Below, one piece after another: positions 42,771-51,785 of a DNA stretch of 64,000 nucleotides. Within the stretch, counting starts at the first letter, position 1. Every line of letters starts with the position of its first letter. Both the position numbers and the translations under genes were made by a program. This DNA is from an uncultured Paracoccaceae bacterium (GTDB lineage Bacteria > Pseudomonadota > Alphaproteobacteria > Rhodobacterales > Rhodobacteraceae): the NCBI GenBank assembly GCA_947502145.1, contig CANMYO010000001.1, positions 744,001 to 808,000 on the forward strand, in the 5' to 3' direction. The notes below the pieces were generated by a model, which was given only the letters and a program-made list of their open reading frames with translations, made no database searches and was not told the DNA's origin.

Positions 42771-43622
42771 TCAGCCCCTCACTTCTTCTGAGGTGACGCG
42801 GACCAACCAAGAGGCAAACACCAGAACGATCAGCGTCAAAGTGATCAGGATCATCCCTGCCGCGGCCGCGCCCGACCAATTGAACAATGGCGAGATCATA
42901 TCCCTGATCGCAACTCCCATCATCTGGACGCGTCGCCCCCCTAGCAACAAAGGAATGGCGAATGCGCTGGCATTAAAGGCGAATACAATCGAGGCCGCCC
43001 CAACCAAACCTGGTCTCAAAAGCGGAACGGTGACGTCGACGAAAGTACGCCAATGGCTTGCGCCGAGTGAACTGGCCGCCTCAAGATGTTCTTGTGACAG
43101 CCCGCGCACAGAGCTTACGATTGGGAACACAGCAAGCGGCAAAGAGGTCTGGATCAACCCCAACAACACGCCTGTTTCGTTAAATAGCAAGAAAATCGGG
43201 CGCTCGATAATACCAAGCCCTTTGAGGGTGGAATTCAGAACGCCGCTGGGCCCAAGCAGCAATATCCAGCCATAAGCCTGAACCAAGAGGTTCAAAATGA
43301 GTGGGAGCAGAATTGTGACGGTCAAGCAGCGCCGCGCAAGCGGACTTTTCAGTGACGTGAGCAAAAATGCTAAGGGTACCGCCAATATCATCGCGATGAT
43401 CGTTGCGACAAACGACAATTTCAATGTTAGCCAAACTGATCGCCCAAAAAACGGCGTCATCAGGTCGACATAGGCTTGGATCGAATATCCGTCGATCACG
43501 CCCTTGTCGGCAGAGATCGAAAACCTGAATATGTAAAAGCAGGCCCCCAAGAACGGAAGTATTGCAATGATCGCCGGCAAGGAGAATGCCAGCGCCCTGG
43601 GTCGGGAAAGAGAAATACTCAC
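42771..43622 (-). CDS. Polyamine-type ABC permease (PotB-like)
   Basis: A 283-aa inner-membrane protein with six predicted helices and the EAA loop LEAASSLGASHWRTFVDVTVPLLRPG. It lies between the binding-protein gene (25 bp upstream) and the PotC-like permease gene. Together they make the transport channel. Confidence 0.92.
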   Translation of the reverse strand: MSISLSRPRALAFSLPAIIAILPFLGACFYIFRFSISADKGVIDGYSIQAYVDLMTPFFGRSVWLTLKLSFVATIIAMILAVPLAFLLTSLKSPLARRCLTVTILLPLILNLLVQAYGWILLLGPSGVLNSTLKGLGIIERPIFLLFNETGVLLGLIQTSLPLAVFPIVSSVRGLSQEHLEAASSLGASHWRTFVDVTVPLLRPGLVGAASIVFAFNASAFAIPLLLGGRRVQMMGVAIRDMISPLFNWSGAAAAGMILITLTLIVLVFASWLVRVTSEEVRG

Positions 43623-43647
43623 GTTTCGAGGGCCTGCTTTCTAAAGG

Positions 43648-44730
43648 TTATGACAAAGTTTGGTTGTACTGGTTAATCCAGTCTTCACGCACTTCCGCAA
43701 TAAACGATTTGTCGTGAACGATGGCTTTATCGCCCATCTGCTCAGGCTTGATGATGAAGGGGCTTGCCTTAGCGGCCTCCGACATCACGGCTTTTTGGTT
43801 CACGGGGCCGTTCAATACAGCTTCTGCCATGATGCCCTGAACTTCGGCGTCCAGCGTGAAGTCGATGAACGCGTGCACAACCTCGTCGTCGCCCGGCTTG
43901 GACTTCGGCGTGATCGTGTACATCAGGTCCGCAAAGAACCCTTCGTCAACGTCATAGGTTGCACCCATGTTCGAATTCGCCGGATCGTTCAGTTCTGCTG
44001 CATAGAACGCAGGTGCATAGACACCACCGATATCCAACGCGTCAGAGCGGAATAGCTCTGACAGTTGTGCAGGATTTTCGCCGAACGTCAGGATGTTGTC
44101 CCGAAGCTCAGCCAGTTTGGCGAATGCTTCTGCCGAGTTAGTGCCATCCCCACCCAGCAACTTGCCGGTAGCAAAAATCGTGTCGAGCGCATCCGTCCAA
44201 GTTGAAGGCGGCAAGAACAAGCGGTTCTTGTGTGTTTCCTCCCACATTTGTGCGTATGAAGTTGGCGGCTCCTGGAAGGTTTTGGTGTTGTAGATCAACC
44301 CGCCCGTCCACAGAAGATAACCAATCCCGTGGCCGTCAGCACCCGTGCGGAAGCGCGGATCGACATCGGCCAAGTTCGGAAGCATGTTCAAGTCAGGTTT
44401 CCCTAAAAGGCCGTCACCCGCCAGTTCAACAGCGCCAACACCTGCAAGTGTGATGACATCATATTGTGGGCGATCACCCGCAGCGCGCAGCTTCGCAACC
44501 ATTTCCGATGTGGATCCAGTTCGGTCTGCAATCACACGTGCGCCAGTGCGTTCCTCGAATGGCTTGGCGATGTGATCCAGAATGGCCAGACCTGTGTTGT
44601 CTGACCATGTCAGCAACCGAAGCTCTTTGCCGGCAAGAGGCTGCGCGCGTACAAGTGATGGCATCGCTAAAGCTGTTGCTAGGCCAGCGCTTGTCGCCAG
44701 AAGGTGGCGTCGAGATATGTTCTTGTTCAT
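43648..44730 (-). CDS. ABC solute-binding protein (PotD-like), Tat signal
   Basis: The start is set at MNKNISRRHLLATSAG (ATG 44730, GGAG 9 bp upstream), 20 codons inside the track ORF. The N-terminus carries a twin-arginine signal (SRRHLLA, then a hydrophobic run to SLVRAQP), so export is probably by Tat. The mature 330-aa protein is of the spermidine/putrescine-binding type (LLTWSDNTGLAILDHIAKPFEERTG). It delivers the ligand to the PotBC channel. The ligand could be a polyamine or a guanidino/amino acid compound, given the convergent catabolic operon. Confidence 0.9.
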   Translation of the reverse strand: MNKNISRRHLLATSAGLATALAMPSLVRAQPLAGKELRLLTWSDNTGLAILDHIAKPFEERTGARVIADRTGSTSEMVAKLRAAGDRPQYDVITLAGVGAVELAGDGLLGKPDLNMLPNLADVDPRFRTGADGHGIGYLLWTGGLIYNTKTFQEPPTSYAQMWEETHKNRLFLPPSTWTDALDTIFATGKLLGGDGTNSAEAFAKLAELRDNILTFGENPAQLSELFRSDALDIGGVYAPAFYAAELNDPANSNMGATYDVDEGFFADLMYTITPKSKPGDDEVVHAFIDFTLDAEVQGIMAEAVLNGPVNQKAVMSEAAKASPFIIKPEQMGDKAIVHDKSFIAEVREDWINQYNQTLS

Positions 44731-45021
44731 TTTGCGTTTCTCCATGATGTCGTCAGCCACTTTCTCGGGCGGTTCATTCATTTTTATCATCGAAGATCGT
44801 GAAGAGACTTAAAGATCGTTAAATCCAAGAATTGTTTCATATCAATGCAACAAAAGCAGCTTTGTTGGAAATATTGAGGCGCATCAGGTTGTTAGCAAGC
44901 GCTCCAGATCGGTGGCGCAAATGGTGGCCACAAGTGCCCTGATCGATGATGCCCAATTAGAACGAGCCAGCTCCCAAATGCCCAAAAAAACAGCAAATCA
45001 AATTTCCGCTTCGATGAGATT
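44731..45021. promoter_or_regulatory. Upstream region of the polyamine-type operon
   Basis: No gene is seen. A 7-bp inverted repeat CAACAAA...TTTGTTG (44848-44867) lies about 120 bp before the binding-protein start and could be a regulator site; it is AT-rich and only suggestive. The left end of the IS6 element begins at 45022. Confidence 0.3.
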
Positions 45022-45837
45022 GGGACTGTTGCGTTAATGGTGTTGGCACCGATTGTTGCCATTGAAGGCGTTGATCATGCGGCCGCGAACAATTGGACAA
45101 TGAATTTGATCTCGCCCTGAACACTTGGTTGTTTGTGATCGATGTGGCTGCGTTTGATTGTTCTGATGGTTTCGATCCCGCTCAAGGTCGCCATGGCCGA
45201 TCGCAATGAGCGGAAGCTCTGCCGGTATCAAAGCAGCCGCTTCATAGCAGCGTGATCGCTTTCGATGCGATTATTGCGTCACTTTCGGTCAATGTGGCGG
45301 ATGCTGTCAAAATGCGGGTCAAAGCGGTGGTTGATCTCACGAATGACTTGGGCGTAGGCCTGCGATTTGTCCGTGCAAATCGTCACCGGTCGATGCAGGC
45401 GGACCCGCTCAATGGCCTTGTTCAGGAAGGCTTTTGCCGCCTTCGCATCGCGCCATACGGTGAGGCGGAAGTCGATCATTTGTCCGTTAGCATCGACCGC
45501 GCGCCAGAGATATTGCCACTTCCCTCCGACACGAATGTAGGTCTCGTCCACGTGCCAATCGACGCTGGCCCGCCGGAGATGCTTTTCCGTGCGCTTGTTC
45601 AGTTCCGGGCCGCACTTTTGCACCCACCGGTACACATTGGAGCGGTCAACCGCGACATCGCGTTCGGCTAGCAGATCGACGACATCCTGATAGGACAACG
45701 GATATCTCAGATACCAACGCACCGCGCACAGAATGACATCCTTTGGAAAGCGGTGATATTTGAACGGGAATTTGCGCGGCATTGCAAACCTCAAAGGCAT
45801 AAAAATTACCGACGAAGCAGGTTAATGCAACAGTCCC
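45022..45837 (-). mobile_element. Dead IS6-family insertion sequence
   Basis: Terminal inverted repeats are clear: GGGACTGTTGCGTTAAT at the left end and GTTAATGCAACAGTCCC at the right, 15 of 17 matching, giving an element of 816 bp, the normal IS6-family size. One transposase gene on the minus strand fills it. The flanking 8 bp do not match, so no target duplication is visible; the ends probably changed by recombination or the insertion is old. Confidence 0.9.
45075..45782 (-). pseudogene. IS6-family transposase with two internal stops
   Basis: From MPRKFPFKYHRFPKDVIL the reading frame follows the family DDE core (SVDWHVDETYIRVGGKWQYLWRAVD; TICTDKSQAYAQVI) to HIDRK, where TGA interrupts. Further on, in the same frame, come RNNRIESDHAAMKRLL, another TGA, then FRSLRSAMATLSGIETIRTIKRSHID and the natural end LFAAA*. 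The track shows only the first 173 codons. Two point changes therefore inactivate the gene. Confidence 0.88.
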
Positions 45838-45968
45838 CCCCCTGCCGCCACACGGACAACTGCGAACCCGCCTGGGCCGATTTCGCCCTCGGACAAAGCA
45901 AGCCGATTGAGCAGGGAATTGGCAGCAAAAGCCACCATCGTCAGCGTTGATAGCAAAAAGAGCTTTAT
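45838..45968 (-). pseudogene. 5' fragment of an EamA-family transporter gene
   Basis: Directly outside the IS6 right end the minus strand encodes KLFLLSTLTMVAFAANSLLN-RLALSEGEIGPAGFAVVRVAAG, the first helix region of an EamA exporter, and stops at the IS boundary. The codon where Met is expected reads ATA, with AGGAACAGG before it. No 3' part is seen on the other side of the element. The gene was therefore lost by insertion and deletion. The track's 129-aa ORF here is a shadow in another frame. Confidence 0.65.
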
Positions 45969-46074
45969 GCCCTGTTCCTTTCTTGGGAAAATGAAACGTT
46001 GCCAAAAGGCTCGGCTGGCCCACTGGCGTGATCATTTGGCGCTGGCGAGAGCCATCCTGGCCCCCGCCACGGCG

Positions 46075-48021
46075 CTAGAGCATTCGCATGGTCGAAAATG
46101 CGTTGCTGATCGCCTCTTGCGGATGGCCCGGCCAGACGCAATCGCCGATCGTGTGGACTTCGGGGATTTCCGAAAGGACACCGAATTCGGCAAGCAAATG
46201 TTCAAGGTCCCGCTCCATCGTCCGCTCGATCGCAAACACAACTTGATCAATTCCCTTCAGTGTCTCCATTGCACCGCCAGATTGAACGACCAGTGAATCG
46301 GCTTCGATACGTTCAACATTGGAGTTGGTCCTAATCGTTATCTGATCGCTCGCTGCAAGGCGTGCGTTCATGACCTGCTGTGCCATGAACTCCAGGTCCT
46401 GTGCGATGGCGTCCGTGGCTTCGATGACCGTGACCTTTGCCCCTGCCTCGGCCAGCGATTCCGCGACCGCCATTCCAAGCCATTGCCCGCCGATCACGGC
46501 AACGGATTCACCAGCATTGACGCGGCCTTGGGTAATTGCGTCGTAATCGGTAACATGTGGCAGGTCCCAGCCAGGAAGATATTTCGGAATAAAGGGACGA
46601 GTACCGGTGGCAAGGATCAACGCGTCGGGCTTTGCATCGGCGATGTCATCAGGCGACACCGTGTGACGCAGGTAAATCGTGGCTCCCGCCTGCACGGCCA
46701 GCTTTTCGCGGTCGGCTGCGGCTTGGCGCCATTGCGACTGGTGATGATGCGACCCCAGCACGTTCAGGTGGCCGCCAAGCCGGTTCGTCATCTCGTAGAG
46801 CGTCACGTCATGACCGCGCGTTGCAGCAACCCGCGCAGCCTCAAGCCCGGCAGGCCCGCCGCCTACGATCATTACTTTCTTTTTCTTTTCGGCAGGATGA
46901 ATCGCGGCCAGCCGTTCCCGACCTGCGGCGGGATTCACAGTGCAGACCGACGGTTTGTTTACAAAAAGCTCCATACAGCATTTGTTGCAGGCGATGCAGC
47001 TGATGACTTCGTCCTGACGGCGCGCCAACGATTTCGACAGGATTTCCGGGTCGGCGTGGAAAGCGCGCCCCATGTGAATGAAATCGCAGTTGCCACCCGC
47101 GACCATGGCATCGGCCCCGGCGATATCGTCGACCCGCCCAGCTCCGATCACCGGGATGTTCACGCCCTCTTTGACTTGCCGTGCGAGTGGCATCAGGACA
47201 CCTGGCACCATGTCCATCGGCTGAATAAGCGACTCGATGTTTTCGTACCGCCCGGTCGAGATATCGGCAAAATCGAGCCCCAGCGTTTCCAGATGCCGGA
47301 CCAGCCGAACGATATAATCGACCTCGTAGCCGCCGTCCAACCCCTCCCGCGCAGAAAGGCGTACGCCGATTGGCATGTCCTTGCCAACCTCAGAGCGCAT
47401 CGCCTGATAGATCTCGATCAGGAACCGCCAGCGGTTCTCGTCGCTACCACCATATTGATCGCTCCTAAGGTTGCTGACGTAGGAAAGGAAACCCGTGATC
47501 AGGTACCCGTGGGCGCCATGGATTGTGATCATGTCATAACCGGCTTCCGCCGCCCGGCGCGCGCCTGCCGCAAACGATTTCACGACGTCCGCGATCTCGT
47601 CAGTGGTCAGGGCATGGAGTTCATGACCACCCACCATCGGAAAGGGCAAGTTCGACGGGCCAACGGGCTGTAAGCCAGTGCGATGCGTATTCGCGTTCCT
47701 GCCTCCGTGATTCAACTCAGCAGAGGTGCGGCACCCATGGGCCTGCACCGCTGCGTTCAACGCTTGGTGCGCCGGGATATTGTCGTCGGACCAAAGCCCA
47801 AGTTGGAACAGATTTCCCCGGCCTCGGGCATCAATATAAGTTGCCTCGAAGTTCATTGTTCCGACGCCGTGTTCGGCCCGCAATGCGTAATAGTCAATAT
47901 AGTTCTGACCCGGATTGCCCAGGCGATCGCACCAGTTCTTTTCCATTGGTGACAGGGATACGCGATTGCGAATTTCGAGCGAACCTATCTGTCCTGGTTG
48001 GGTAATTGCCTCATATGCCAT
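46075..48021 (-). CDS. FMN/Fe-S/FAD old-yellow-enzyme family oxidoreductase (2,4-dienoyl-CoA reductase-like)
   Basis: A 648-aa protein. Residues about 1-340 form an OYE-type TIM barrel (catalytic region ELNHGGRNAN; ITIHGAHGYLITGFLS). The Cys cluster CIACNKCCMELFVNKPSVC is the 4Fe-4S site, and residues about 380-640 form an NAD(P)/FAD module (VMIVGGGPAGLEAARVAATRG; VAVIGGQWLGMAVAESL). Relatives reduce enoyl-CoA thioesters or demethylate N-methyl compounds (trimethylamine or stachydrine-type). It ends a two-gene unit with the isomerase-like gene 20 bp upstream. Confidence 0.9.
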   Translation of the reverse strand: MAYEAITQPGQIGSLEIRNRVSLSPMEKNWCDRLGNPGQNYIDYYALRAEHGVGTMNFEATYIDARGRGNLFQLGLWSDDNIPAHQALNAAVQAHGCRTSAELNHGGRNANTHRTGLQPVGPSNLPFPMVGGHELHALTTDEIADVVKSFAAGARRAAEAGYDMITIHGAHGYLITGFLSYVSNLRSDQYGGSDENRWRFLIEIYQAMRSEVGKDMPIGVRLSAREGLDGGYEVDYIVRLVRHLETLGLDFADISTGRYENIESLIQPMDMVPGVLMPLARQVKEGVNIPVIGAGRVDDIAGADAMVAGGNCDFIHMGRAFHADPEILSKSLARRQDEVISCIACNKCCMELFVNKPSVCTVNPAAGRERLAAIHPAEKKKKVMIVGGGPAGLEAARVAATRGHDVTLYEMTNRLGGHLNVLGSHHHQSQWRQAAADREKLAVQAGATIYLRHTVSPDDIADAKPDALILATGTRPFIPKYLPGWDLPHVTDYDAITQGRVNAGESVAVIGGQWLGMAVAESLAEAGAKVTVIEATDAIAQDLEFMAQQVMNARLAASDQITIRTNSNVERIEADSLVVQSGGAMETLKGIDQVVFAIERTMERDLEHLLAEFGVLSEIPEVHTIGDCVWPGHPQEAISNAFSTMRML

Positions 48022-48041
48022 GTGCCGTTCCTTGGTGAGTA

Positions 48042-49478
48042 TTAGGTGAAGTCAATGACGTTCAGATGATTTCGGAATGGGCGGCGCGCGAGAACCTCCA
48101 TCCCAGACCACGCAGCGAATTCCGCCAGCAGGTCGCTGTGGTCGCCGGGAAGGGCGACGAAATGATGTTCCAGCCCGTGCGCCATCACGGTTGCCAACAC
48201 GTCTTCAAGCGTTGCACTGTCACCGGCGATCCTGAATTTTTCCATCCAGCCGCGGCAGCCATCGAAACCGGAAGGATTCTGTTGGGCGACCTCGGTCTGC
48301 ATGTAAAAAAGCGCCGTTGCGTCTCGGGCCACACGAAAGACGGAATGCGGACCGGGACGGAAAATGAAATCGGCAACCCCGCCGATCGCCGGGCTGTCCG
48401 GGCTTTCGCGGCCAATCATCGGGTGATTGATCCATGTCGCGCCATCGTCATCTGCCATGTAAAGCGGGCCGCCGCCTCCGTGCCACATCTGCAATCGCCC
48501 GTTCGTCAGGTCCGGTTCCGTTATGTCCAATAGACACCCAAGGCGACCGGAAATCGCCCGCGCCAGAAGTTGCGTCACCGCACCCAGGACGTCTCCCTCG
48601 GAGGAACAGGGAATGCGGTCCACCTCTTCGATCCAGGAGAAAGCGCTTCCCGGGTGCATTCCCGGATTTTCCTGAAGGGCCGGCCAATCGCTTACGGCAA
48701 ATGCATCAAGACCTTCGCGCGACGCCAAGGCCCGCAGCCCAAGTGCACATCGTGCCGTCAATTGCATTTGATGTTCACTGACACCCTTTACCGCTGCGGC
48801 AGAGCACATTTTCTCCAACTCTTTCGCAACATGATCGCCGGGGAAGGATTCCATCAAATTGGTGAGCGCAGGCATGTCGTATTCGACAATTTCCAGGCCC
48901 AGTCGCGCCGAAAGCCCGTCGTTCGATACCGCCATATTGTAAAATGTCTGGGCTAGGCCCCCAACCAGGCCGATGCGGCTATTGCGGACCGACTTCAGCG
49001 CGGACAACGCTCGGATCGTCGTCGAGATCCTTGTCTGAAGAGCCGGATCCTCGGGCGCCCCGTAATACCATTGGATCGGATTCGCGCGCAGATCTCGGAC
49101 GCCGCGTGCGATCGACATGGTCATGTTCAGCGACACAAAATTGTTCAATTGCACGTCGCCGGTATGGGTCGGCTCTGGGATCGCCCAAACACCCAAAGGC
49201 AGATCGCCAGACGCGATTTCGCGCGCCACATCGCCCATAGTAAATCCGCCATGAACGAGCAAAATGAAGTCCACGGCCTCAACCTCGGCCAGCGCCATCA
49301 CCTCTTTTGCGGCCTTGGCGTCGGCGACTTCTCCGGGGAAGATGTTTAGGACACATCCGAGGTTATCCGCCAATTGGCGAAGGGCATTTTCGGCTCGGCT
49401 CCAGACGCAGTGCGGCCCCGGAAAGTAGCGACCCGTGAGGTTCGCCTGAACCACCAAAATGTCTATCTGGTCAGCCAT
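48042..49478 (-). CDS. L-fucose/L-arabinose isomerase-like protein
   Basis: Start at MADQIDILVVQANL (49478, GGAG upstream); the track ORF adds 13 codons. The 478-aa protein has the COG2407 fold: an N-terminal Rossmann-like part (VDFILLVHGGFTMGDVAREI), a middle stretch RIGLVGGLAQTFYNM, and the C-terminal metal-site region with SSEGDVLGAVTQLL and LQMWHGGGGP. Isomerases of this type interconvert aldoses and ketoses with Mn2+. The divergence from FucI/AraA is large, so the substrate is open. It is divergent from the TetR gene. Confidence 0.8.
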   Translation of the reverse strand: MADQIDILVVQANLTGRYFPGPHCVWSRAENALRQLADNLGCVLNIFPGEVADAKAAKEVMALAEVEAVDFILLVHGGFTMGDVAREIASGDLPLGVWAIPEPTHTGDVQLNNFVSLNMTMSIARGVRDLRANPIQWYYGAPEDPALQTRISTTIRALSALKSVRNSRIGLVGGLAQTFYNMAVSNDGLSARLGLEIVEYDMPALTNLMESFPGDHVAKELEKMCSAAAVKGVSEHQMQLTARCALGLRALASREGLDAFAVSDWPALQENPGMHPGSAFSWIEEVDRIPCSSEGDVLGAVTQLLARAISGRLGCLLDITEPDLTNGRLQMWHGGGGPLYMADDDGATWINHPMIGRESPDSPAIGGVADFIFRPGPHSVFRVARDATALFYMQTEVAQQNPSGFDGCRGWMEKFRIAGDSATLEDVLATVMAHGLEHHFVALPGDHSDLLAEFAAWSGMEVLARRPFRNHLNVIDFT

Positions 49479-49590
49479 GGGCCGCTCCGGTGGTTTGGCG
49501 TGTCCAACGCGCCGCATAAGGCTTGGTTTTTTGGGCGAATTGCACAGTTTCGTTGACTTTTTGCCCGCAAATCCTCAATACCATTCCCAA

Positions 49591-50211
49591 ATGATGACTG
49601 CGCCAAACGCCAAATATTCCAAGGACACCAGCCGCGCTTCGATGGCGAAGCGCCGGATTATGGACAGCGCGACCGGGCTCTTTGCCGAGCGCGGCTATGG
49701 TAACGTTGGTATCAATGAAGTTGGGGTGACCGCGGGCTTCGGTAAAGGCGCGCTTTATTACCACATTCGATCCAAGGAAGACCTTCTCGTCTCGATTGTT
49801 TACGATCACATGGACCGGCTGACCGCAGAGACAAAATTGGCCGCCGGAAAATGCGTCAAAACGGCGGAGAAGATTTACGCAATGGCCGCGATATTCGTTG
49901 AGCACCTTCTTGAATACGCTGACGCGATGACGGTGAGTTATCGCGACATTCACGCGGTTGCGGCGCCGGAAAACATTCAAGTCGTCGATGATCTGCACAA
50001 CAACTACCGTCAGATTTGGACGGACGTATTTGAAAATGGTGCCCGGTCGGGCGAGCATCGACCAGTATCGGACCAGGAGATCGAGATTTTTCTTGCGATG
50101 ATGTTCTCGTCGGTGTTCTGGGTCGGCCCCGGCTCCGAAACCGATCCCGAGAAGCTGATCGCGACGTTTTCGCATAATGTGATCAGCGCGGTCCAAGCAC
50201 CGGTTGGCTAA
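49591..50211 (+). CDS. TetR-family transcriptional regulator
   Basis: A 206-aa protein starting at the ATGATG 49591 (no obvious ribosome site; the track ORF extends into the divergent gene). The helix-turn-helix is typical (RIMDSATGLFAERGYGNVGINEVGVTAGFGKGALYYHIRSKEDLL), followed by an all-helical ligand domain. It is divergent from the isomerase/OYE unit and convergent with the monooxygenase operon, so it probably controls the island. Ligand unknown. Confidence 0.92.
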   Translation: MMTAPNAKYSKDTSRASMAKRRIMDSATGLFAERGYGNVGINEVGVTAGFGKGALYYHIRSKEDLLVSIVYDHMDRLTAETKLAAGKCVKTAEKIYAMAAIFVEHLLEYADAMTVSYRDIHAVAAPENIQVVDDLHNNYRQIWTDVFENGARSGEHRPVSDQEIEIFLAMMFSSVFWVGPGSETDPEKLIATFSHNVISAVQAPVG

Positions 50212-50259
50212 AGAACGCGTTGACACGGTATCATATCGCCAAACCACTTTCATCACGCG

Positions 50260-51759
50260 TTAAAGCGCCTTTCCATTTTCATCCAGACCCAGTTGCGCAC
50301 CCAATTCCCGCTTCAAAGGGATCTCGGCGTACCGCCAAAACAGCGTTTTTACCCAGGCCGCCGCATTTGGATCCGAGTCAGGGCCCGAGATTCGGAACAT
50401 CTCGCCGGTAATCGGGCATTTCGGCAGAATCGTCGCAAGCTCGGTATCGTCACCTGCATCGGGCATGGTGGTGGCCAGTCTGGCGAAACGGACCGCCATT
50501 TCGTGCTGTTCGCGATATCCCGTATGGTGCTCCTGTTCGATGCAATCTTGGACACCCTGACGAAGTTCTGCTTCGGTCGGCGCATCGATACGCCCGCTCC
50601 AGGAATAGGCGATCCAGCGCGCCTGTTGTTCGAGCACGACAGGATAGGGGCCAAGCTGCGCCCAGAGACCCATGAACGCCAATCCCGGCAAGTCGGGATG
50701 AAACGTGAACTGACAAAGGTCCAGGCTCTTCTGCGATACGTTTGTCGTAGCTGCGATTTCTTCCGAAAGAAATGGCAGATGCAGATCAAACCCTGTGCCA
50801 ATGATGATCGCGTCGACCTGAACCGTTGTGCCGTCTTCAAATGTGACCTGATCACCGGAGATGCTTTTTACCCAGGGGCGAACGGCGATACGGTCTTCGG
50901 CAACGAGGTTCAGGTAGTGCTGGCTCCCCGTGACCCCGGCCTTGGCCATGTCGTCATGTGGTGCCGGCGCATCGTAGCGCGCTGGATTGCCGCCCTTGAG
51001 TTCAAGGAATTCCTTTGTTCCGGCCAAGAGATCGTCGGTTTCGATATCGTCTAGGGCCTCTGCGCCTTCCAGAGTGAAGGCATAGAACTCCAGCGGCACC
51101 CCGGCGAACATTTTTGGCATCACATAACGTTGTCGCCGCTGGGACATATAGATTTGTCCACGCCCCATCATCGCCTGATCCGACGCAACCTCCATCGACG
51201 AGATTGAGCCGCCCAAAACGAGAATATTCATGTCCCGAAACTCGTAAGGGTCCTTGTAGCGATGGCTGTGAAGGACGCCTCCTTTGCCAGTGAACCCGTC
51301 CATTCCCGGAACTTTCGGGATTTCCGGCTTGATGAATCTGCCAGAGGCAACAATTGCGCGGTCAAAACTCTTTCGATGATCGCCCGCATTGTCGGTCCAG
51401 CTGACAGCATACCCATCGCCATCACGTTCAAGCTTGGTCACTTCAGCGCCAAGTTTGAAAAGGTCGTTCAATTCGTTGGCATCGACCATGTCCCGTATCA
51501 TGTCCAGCACTTCCCCGTTGCGCGGGAAGATATTCACGCCGGGACGGTATTGAACATCGGAGAGCTTCGTCGCGAAATTCGCCGTGTTGGTCCGCATCGT
51601 AGGCCAAACACCGGAATCCGGATTGGTAAGGTTCCACTGACCGCCAAACTCATCGTGGTTTTCGAATATCGTCGGGGCGAACCCTTCCGAGGCCAAGTAT
51701 CGCGCGGCTGAGATGCCTGCCACGCCACCGCCAATAATTGCGACTGTTTCTTTGCTCAC
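50260..51759 (-). CDS. Flavin-containing monooxygenase (FMO/BVMO-like)
   Basis: A 499-aa protein. FAD motif IIGGGVAGISAARYLASEG, NADPH motif NILVLGGSISSMEVAS, and between them FTGKGGVLHSHRYKDP, matching the FMO fingerprint F-x-G-x(3)-H-x(3)-Y/W. Such enzymes insert one oxygen atom at N or S, or oxidise ketones to esters (Baeyer-Villiger). It is the last gene of the ABC transporter operon (26 bp after UPF0261). The oxygenation may prepare the imported compound for cleavage. Confidence 0.9.
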   Translation of the reverse strand: MSKETVAIIGGGVAGISAARYLASEGFAPTIFENHDEFGGQWNLTNPDSGVWPTMRTNTANFATKLSDVQYRPGVNIFPRNGEVLDMIRDMVDANELNDLFKLGAEVTKLERDGDGYAVSWTDNAGDHRKSFDRAIVASGRFIKPEIPKVPGMDGFTGKGGVLHSHRYKDPYEFRDMNILVLGGSISSMEVASDQAMMGRGQIYMSQRRQRYVMPKMFAGVPLEFYAFTLEGAEALDDIETDDLLAGTKEFLELKGGNPARYDAPAPHDDMAKAGVTGSQHYLNLVAEDRIAVRPWVKSISGDQVTFEDGTTVQVDAIIIGTGFDLHLPFLSEEIAATTNVSQKSLDLCQFTFHPDLPGLAFMGLWAQLGPYPVVLEQQARWIAYSWSGRIDAPTEAELRQGVQDCIEQEHHTGYREQHEMAVRFARLATTMPDAGDDTELATILPKCPITGEMFRISGPDSDPNAAAWVKTLFWRYAEIPLKRELGAQLGLDENGKAL

Positions 51760-51785
51760 AGGGATCGCCCCCTTTCTTCTTCCAG

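Noticed and set aside
45014-45845. Possible 8-bp target-site duplication around the IS6 element
   Set aside because: Left flank (ATGAGATT) and right flank (CCCCCTGC-like) do not match.
46483-47673. 396-codon plus-strand ORF
   Set aside because: Antisense shadow of the old-yellow-enzyme gene, which has clear motifs in its own frame.
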